Source of the DNA: Vibrio maerlii
GTDB taxonomy: Bacteria; Pseudomonadota; Gammaproteobacteria; Enterobacterales; Vibrionaceae
Direction of reading: 5' to 3'
NCBI RefSeq assembly: GCF_003415655.1
Contig: NZ_QRHC01000003.1
Coordinates: forward strand, 187,526 to 251,525
Length of the DNA stretch: 64,000 nucleotides
Part shown: positions 58,753 to 64,000 of the stretch, in pieces
Position numbering within the stretch: the first letter of the stretch is position 1
Layout: each line of letters opens with the position of its first letter
Position numbers and translations under genes: made by a program
Notes under the pieces: generated by a model
What the model was told of the DNA's origin: nothing
What the model saw: only the letters and a program-made list of their open reading frames with translations
Database searches by the model: none

Positions 58753-59421
58753 TTAGTTCACACTGACTCGTAATGCCGCACTGATTGCGAATGGGGTCAA
58801 TGTCACCGCGCCCATCAGCATTGCACCAAGCACCGCTAATTGACCGTTATACGCCATACCAAGCCCAGCAGCATCAATCGCTGAGGTGGCAAAAATTAGA
58901 ATTGGGATATAGAGCGGCAGTACTAATAAACTCAGTAACACCCCACCCTTTTGTAACCCTACTGTCAGTGCAACACCAATGGCACCAATAAAGCTCAACG
59001 TCGGTGTTCCCACTAACAACGTCAGAACCACAGCCAGCCAGGTATTGAAGTCCAGAGAAAGCAGTACCGCAAGCAACGGGCTTATGACAATCAGTGGCAG
59101 ACCGGTTAATAGCCAGTGAGCAATGACTTTGGCAATGGTAAAGACCGGCAGTGGAATAGGCATCAGCATCGCTTGTTCTAACGCGCCGTCTTGAAAGTCA
59201 TCTTTAAACAGACGTTCCAATGAAAGCAATGCAGATAATAGCGCAGCTACCCATACGATACCCGCAGCAATGCGAGCCAATAGGTTCGGCTCAGGTCCAA
59301 TACTCAGAGGGAACAGGGTAATGACGATAATAAAGAACCACAACGGATTAAAAATATCGGCTTGACGGCGAAAAGCGATTAATAGCTCTCGTCGAATAAT
59401 GGTGCCCATCGACGCAATCAT
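58753..59421 (-). CDS. ccmB: Heme exporter membrane protein CcmB
   Basis: A 222-residue permease-type subunit of the CcmABCD complex with six membrane helices. The opening IIRRELLIAFRRQADIFNPLWFFIIV and the later FKDDFQDGALEQAMLMP and AKVIAHWLLTGLPL are typical. An internal ATG at codon 5 is an equally possible start. It starts directly after the ccmA stop. Confidence 0.95.
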   Translation of the reverse strand: MIASMGTIIRRELLIAFRRQADIFNPLWFFIIVITLFPLSIGPEPNLLARIAAGIVWVAALLSALLSLERLFKDDFQDGALEQAMLMPIPLPVFTIAKVIAHWLLTGLPLIVISPLLAVLLSLDFNTWLAVVLTLLVGTPTLSFIGAIGVALTVGLQKGGVLLSLLVLPLYIPILIFATSAIDAAGLGMAYNGQLAVLGAMLMGAVTLTPFAISAALRVSVN

Positions 59422-60072
59422 CTATTCACCTAACTTAATCTTGCGGAGTTTCGGGTTGTCTTCAAACATATCTTGGTGCGTAGTCAACATCACTATCCCA
59501 CCCTGCTCTGCATGTTTGAGAAACAAAGATTCTAGTACCTTCACCCCTTGCTTATCAATCGCAGTCAATGGTTCATCAAGAATCCACAGTGGGTGGTCAC
59601 TTAACCAAAGGCGGGCTAAGGCGACACGGCGTTGTTGTCCAGCGGAGAGTTGTCCAACAGGAACATCCTCACGACCAGCCAATCCGACCTGAGTCAGAAC
59701 GTGCCATATATCTTCGTCATTTTGCTTGTTGTTTCTTTGTTTAGAATCAAGGTTAGCTCGACGCCCATAAATAGATTGATAAAACTTTAAGTTCTCGTAT
59801 GCAGTTAGCTCTCGCTTAACACCCGTTTGGTGGCCTAGGAACAACAAGTCCTCATGAAAACCTTCACGGTTGCTCTTTACGCTTTCTGATTTCCAGTGCA
59901 CATCACCATTATCGCTGTGACCGAGGCCAGCAATGATACGCAATAGTGTTGTTTTACCGGTACCATTTCGCCCTTCAATCTGCACCAGTTCACCTGGATG
60001 GATTTCAAAGCTAAGAGACTCAAATAAAACTCGCTCATCACGAATAGCGGTAAGATCAATTACTTGTAACAT
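59422..60072 (-). CDS. ccmA: Heme exporter ATP-binding protein CcmA
   Basis: A 216-residue ABC ATPase that drives release of heme-loaded CcmE. Walker A is [14 protein letters not shown], the signature is [16 protein letters not shown], and Walker B is [12 protein letters not shown]. It is the first gene of the ccmABCDEFGHI operon. Its promoter should lie in the 193-bp gap before DUF2802. Confidence 0.96.
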   Translation of the reverse strand: MLQVIDLTAIRDERVLFESLSFEIHPGELVQIEGRNGTGKTTLLRIIAGLGHSDNGDVHWKSESVKSNREGFHEDLLFLGHQTGVKRELTAYENLKFYQSIYGRRANLDSKQRNNKQNDEDIWHVLTQVGLAGREDVPVGQLSAGQQRRVALARLWLSDHPLWILDEPLTAIDKQGVKVLESLFLKHAEQGGIVMLTTHQDMFEDNPKLRKIKLGE

Positions 60073-60238
60073 CTGAAACTTAAAGAGAAAAATGAGAACG
60101 GTATATTACCATACCTAACAATAAGCACGTAGAATTATGCCGATTCAAAGTTTGAAAGTGGTAAAAATCTGTTAACCGTTGATCACAATTTAATAAATTA
60201 CCTCTAAAGTAGTAATAACCTAAATTAAGTGAGATCAA

Positions 60239-60264
60239 AAAAGGAAGCTCATTGCTTCCCTTTT
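60239..60264 (-). terminator. Terminator after the chemotaxis operon
   Basis: GGAAGC at 60243-60248 pairs with GCTTCC at 60254-60259. On the minus strand the stem is followed by TTTTTTGATC. It is 2 bp beyond the DUF2802 stop codon and separates it from ccmA. Confidence 0.8.
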
Positions 60265-60265
60265 A

Positions 60266-60763
60266 CTATCTACGATACGGCTTCTGTTGCCTTGGCTGGC
60301 GCATTCTTCGCTCTGGCTCGTCGCTCAGTGGTGGGACTTTTTCTTTGCCCGCAAGCTTATTCTGAAGAGACAGCATCAATTCAGCTTCTGCTTTAGGTAA
60401 CTCGCACTCTTGAATGAGCTCATCAAGGTCAGCACCAAGCTGAACCATTTTGGTTGCTCTTGAGTAGAGACGACCATCACCATCCTCTTGCTCAAGTTCC
60501 TTTACTCGCTCAATAAGATGTCGAATGACATCCTCTTGCTCAGTCACTTTTTGGCCTAAACCAACGACAACCGAACGCACTTCTAATAACTGGTTATTAC
60601 TTTTCTGAAACTCTTTCTCCTGCGTACGCAATTGCTGTCGTTGATGACGAACTTGCGATTGCAAGCCTCTCATTGAACGAATAATCGTAATAAGCAATAT
60701 AAGGGGAACTAGAGCAACTCCCCCTGCAATCAGGGGAAGTGGAAGTAAAAACTGGTCAGTCAT
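60266..60763 (-). CDS. DUF2802 membrane coiled-coil protein
   Basis: A 165-residue protein with one N-terminal membrane helix (about 7-27, LPLIAGGVALVPLILLITII), a coiled coil (about 30-95) and the DUF2802 segment LYSRATKMVQLGADLDELIQECELPKAEAELMLSL. It sits at the end of the polar flagellar chemotaxis operon in vibrios, one base after cheW. Its exact role is unknown. Confidence 0.85.
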   Translation of the reverse strand: MTDQFLLPLPLIAGGVALVPLILLITIIRSMRGLQSQVRHQRQQLRTQEKEFQKSNNQLLEVRSVVVGLGQKVTEQEDVIRHLIERVKELEQEDGDGRLYSRATKMVQLGADLDELIQECELPKAEAELMLSLQNKLAGKEKVPPLSDEPERRMRQPRQQKPYRR

Positions 60764-61257
60764 TATAGGTGAGCCATATCATCCCATTCGTCATCAGAGA
60801 GTAGCTTGTTTAGGTCAACAAGGATAAGTAGCTTGCCGTCACGGTTGCTAACACCTTGGATAAACTTAGCACTTTCATCTGTACCAACGCTTGGTGTTGT
60901 GTCAATTTCAGAAGAACGTAGGTATACCACTTCCGCTACGCTATCTACTAAGATGCCAATAACTTGACGCTCAGACTCGATAACGATAATACGTGTGTTA
61001 TCCGTAACTTCACCCTGCATCAAACCAAAGCGAGAGCGAGTGTCAATTACTGTTACAACGCTACCACGTAGGTTAATAATACCTAGAACGTAATCTGGAG
61101 CACCAGGCACTGGCGCAATTTCAGTGTAACGCAGTACTTCGCGTACTTGCATAACATTGATGCCATACGTCTCTTCTTCAAGCTGAAAAGTTACCCATTG
61201 GAGCACTTCATCGTTCACTTGTTCTTTTCTTACTTCAATTTCATTCGCTTGAGACAT
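60763..61257 (-). CDS. cheW: Chemotaxis coupling protein CheW
   Basis: A 164-residue coupling protein that links chemoreceptors to CheA. The single CheW domain covers about 15-155, with EETYGINVMQVREVLRYTEIAPVPGAPDYVLGIINLRG and FIQGVSNRDGKLLILVDLNKLL. It overlaps the DUF2802 gene by one base and lies 39 bp after parP. Confidence 0.95.
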   Translation of the reverse strand: MSQANEIEVRKEQVNDEVLQWVTFQLEEETYGINVMQVREVLRYTEIAPVPGAPDYVLGIINLRGSVVTVIDTRSRFGLMQGEVTDNTRIIVIESERQVIGILVDSVAEVVYLRSSEIDTTPSVGTDESAKFIQGVSNRDGKLLILVDLNKLLSDDEWDDMAHL

Positions 61258-61296
61258 AATCTTTCCTCATTTATGTCATGCAGACAGTCTTTGTTC

Positions 61297-62379
<1,083 letters not shown>

Positions 62380-62393
<14 letters not shown>

Positions 62394-63162
62394 CGATAGC
62401 TAACCTTCCTAGATAGATTAAGAGTTGCTTGTAAGCAAACACGCCTCGGCTACCCGATGCAAAGTGAGAAGCAGGTAAGTTCTTTAAGCTCGCATCTCTG
62501 AACTTGGTATCGATAGGTACCGCAGATGTCCAAACTTGATTTGGATAATCACGTTTCAACTGAGTTAACGTTTGCAAAGAAGCCTTGGTGCGCTTGTCAT
62601 ACATTGTCGGTACAACCGTCACTTTGAACGGACTCTTGCGCGACTTCTGCATGATCGACAAGGTGCGTACCATTCGTTCAAGACCTTTCATCGCCAAAAA
62701 CTCGGTTTGCACTGGGATCAAGATACGATCACTCGCAGCCAGCGCGTTCACCATCATTACGCCCAAGATAGGCGGACAATCGATCAGCACATAGTCATAG
62801 TCTTGACTCAAGGCTTGTAGCGAACGCTTTAGGATCAATCCCATACCGCTGCGATTCCCCATGACACGGTCTAGCGTCGCAAGCGACATGTGTGCTGGGA
62901 TAATATCGATACCTTCAACCTGAGTTTCCAGTATCAATGGACGTACCTTCTCACGCTCGAATGACTTAAGTTGAAATAGGTCAAACAAGCTTGAGCTTAG
63001 TGCATCACTGTCAAAGCCAAGATAAGTAGTAAGCGAGCCATGGGGGTCAGTATCCACCAACAATACGCGGTGGCCCTGCTGGCTCAATAAACCAGCAAGA
63101 GTCACTGTAGTTGTTGTTTTACCAACGCCGCCTTTTTGGTTGGCAACACTCCAAACGATCAT
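62380..63162 (-). CDS. parC: ParA-like ATPase ParC of polar chemotaxis arrays
   Basis: A 260-residue ParA/MinD-type ATPase. The deviant Walker A is NQKGGVGKTTTTV near residue 8-20. Further motifs are LLVDTDPHGSLTTYLGF and YVLIDCPPILGVMMVNAL. In vibrios ParC forms a polar gradient that directs chemotaxis arrays to the flagellar pole. Location between cheB and parP in the che operon supports this over plasmid or chromosome partition. Confidence 0.93.
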
Positions 63163-63171
63163 TATCGATTC

Positions 63172-64000
63172 CTACGCAAGACCAACTTCAACCAACATGC
63201 GCTCGGCAATACGGTCTAAAGGAAGGTCTTCAGTTGAGATGCCTGCTTTTGCTACAGCTTGAGGCATACCATAAACAACACAGCTATCTTCGTCTTGTGC
63301 CCAAATGGTTGAGCCTGCAGACTTAAGCATGCGCGCGCCTTCACGGCCATCAGCACCCATACCGGTCAACACCATAGACAAAACTTTGTCACCATAGCTT
63401 TTAGCCGCCGAGCCAAATGTCACGTCAACACATGGCTTGTAGTTCATTCGGTCACCGCCATCAATGATGCGTAACTTAGCCGCACCAGGGCGACCATCAA
63501 CCATCATTTGCTTACCACCAGGAGCAAGGTAAGCAACACCCGGCTTAAGCACATCACCATCTTCCGCTTCTTTCACCTGAATCTTACATAGAGAGTTCAA
63601 GCGCGCCGCAAATGCCGCGGTAAATGTCGCTGGCATATGCTGAATGAGCAAAATCGGCTGCGGATAGTTCGCAGGTAACTTGGTCAAAATTTTCTGCAGT
63701 GCAACTGGGCCCCCCGTTGAGGTGCCAATCGCTGTCAATTGGTACTTCTTACCTGATGCCTTGAATTTCTTACCAACGGGTGCTGCTATTGGAGCAGACT
63801 TAGCGATAGAAGAACTCGTTGCCGAAGCCGTTGAAGCAATGGACGCCGCACGAACAGGACGCTTCTTCATCAATGCGCGCTTAGAGGCAATTTCAGCGAC
63901 GCGTTGTTGCAGCAATACAAGCGCTTCATCACGGTTACGAGCGATGTCCTCGAACTTCTTCGGTAAGAAATCCAGAGCACCGGCATCTAATGCATCCAGG
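63172..64000 (-). CDS. cheB: Chemotaxis methylesterase CheB (5' end outside window)
   Basis: A response-regulator methylesterase and deamidase that resets chemoreceptors. Only the C-terminal part is present. The frame continues to the right edge, where [25 protein letters not shown] is the end of the receiver domain. The linker is Ala/Ser/Lys-rich. The catalytic domain has Ser in [11 protein letters not shown], His in [10 protein letters not shown] and Asp in [14 protein letters not shown]. It ends 9 bp before parC. Confidence 0.95.
   Translation of the reverse strand, partial: LDALDAGALDFLPKKFEDIARNRDEALVLLQQRVAEIASKRALMKKRPVRAASIASTASATSSSIAKSAPIAAPVGKKFKASGKKYQLTAIGTSTGGPVALQKILTKLPANYPQPILLIQHMPATFTAAFAARLNSLCKIQVKEAEDGDVLKPGVAYLAPGGKQMMVDGRPGAAKLRIIDGGDRMNYKPCVDVTFGSAAKSYGDKVLSMVLTGMGADGREGARMLKSAGSTIWAQDEDSCVVYGMPQAVAKAGISTEDLPLDRIAERMLVEVGLA

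Overview
The window reads as a chromosomal segment of a marine Vibrio. ToxR/ToxS, the sdhCDAB-sucABCD block divergent from gltA, seqA-pgm beside ybfF, nagE divergent from nagAC, two tandem FadL porins, and a cheB-parC-parP-cheW-DUF2802-ccmABCDEFGHI order are all typical of that genus. The Splendidus clade is my best guess, but this is an inference from gene order and protein sequence and was not tested. I found no prophage, insertion sequence, integron, CRISPR array, rRNA or tRNA. Almost every gene is a core gene.

Layout. 0-6 kb: a very large membrane-anchored AraC-type regulator, then znuA divergent from znuCB with a Zur-box-like site between them. 6-17.5 kb: TCA genes, with sdhCDAB and sucABCD on the minus strand and gltA divergent. 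17.5-25.5 kb: ybgI, a DUF1853 gene, pgm, seqA, ybfF, a DUF2788 gene, fldA, a DUF4442 gene, fur and a lone pilin-like gene. 25.5-38 kb: glnS, the GlcNAc genes nagE/nagAC, a KefB-type antiporter, asnB, a lipoprotein gene with an apparent nonsense codon, and hemH. 38-43 kb: adk, htpG, toxRS and a SelW-like thioredoxin-fold gene. 43-53 kb: a lipid block with fadIJ, a structured non-coding RNA candidate, an ECF sigma factor and DUF3379 partner, two fadL genes and mlaA. 53-64 kb: the cytochrome c maturation operon and the end of a chemotaxis operon, in which parP carries a one-base frameshift inside a hexanucleotide repeat. cheB runs off the right edge.

The most unusual structure is a composite intergenic element present four times (near 17.5, 19.4, 36.9 and 43.2 kb). 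Each copy has the octamer TAGAGAGC repeated 18, 1, 12 or 14 times, then a strong GTTGACG-type hairpin, then a conserved CTAG-rich tail of about 45 bp that ends next to the stop codon of a minus-strand gene. At two copies the first TAG of the octamer array is itself the stop codon of the plus-strand gene. Because the period is 8 and TAG lies in the palindrome CTAG, the array puts stop codons in all six frames next to a transcription terminator.

Other points for follow-up are the ncRNA candidate upstream of fadI, the two disrupted reading frames (parP and the lipoprotein gene), FadR-like sites at fadI and fadL, and a sigma32-like promoter at htpG.
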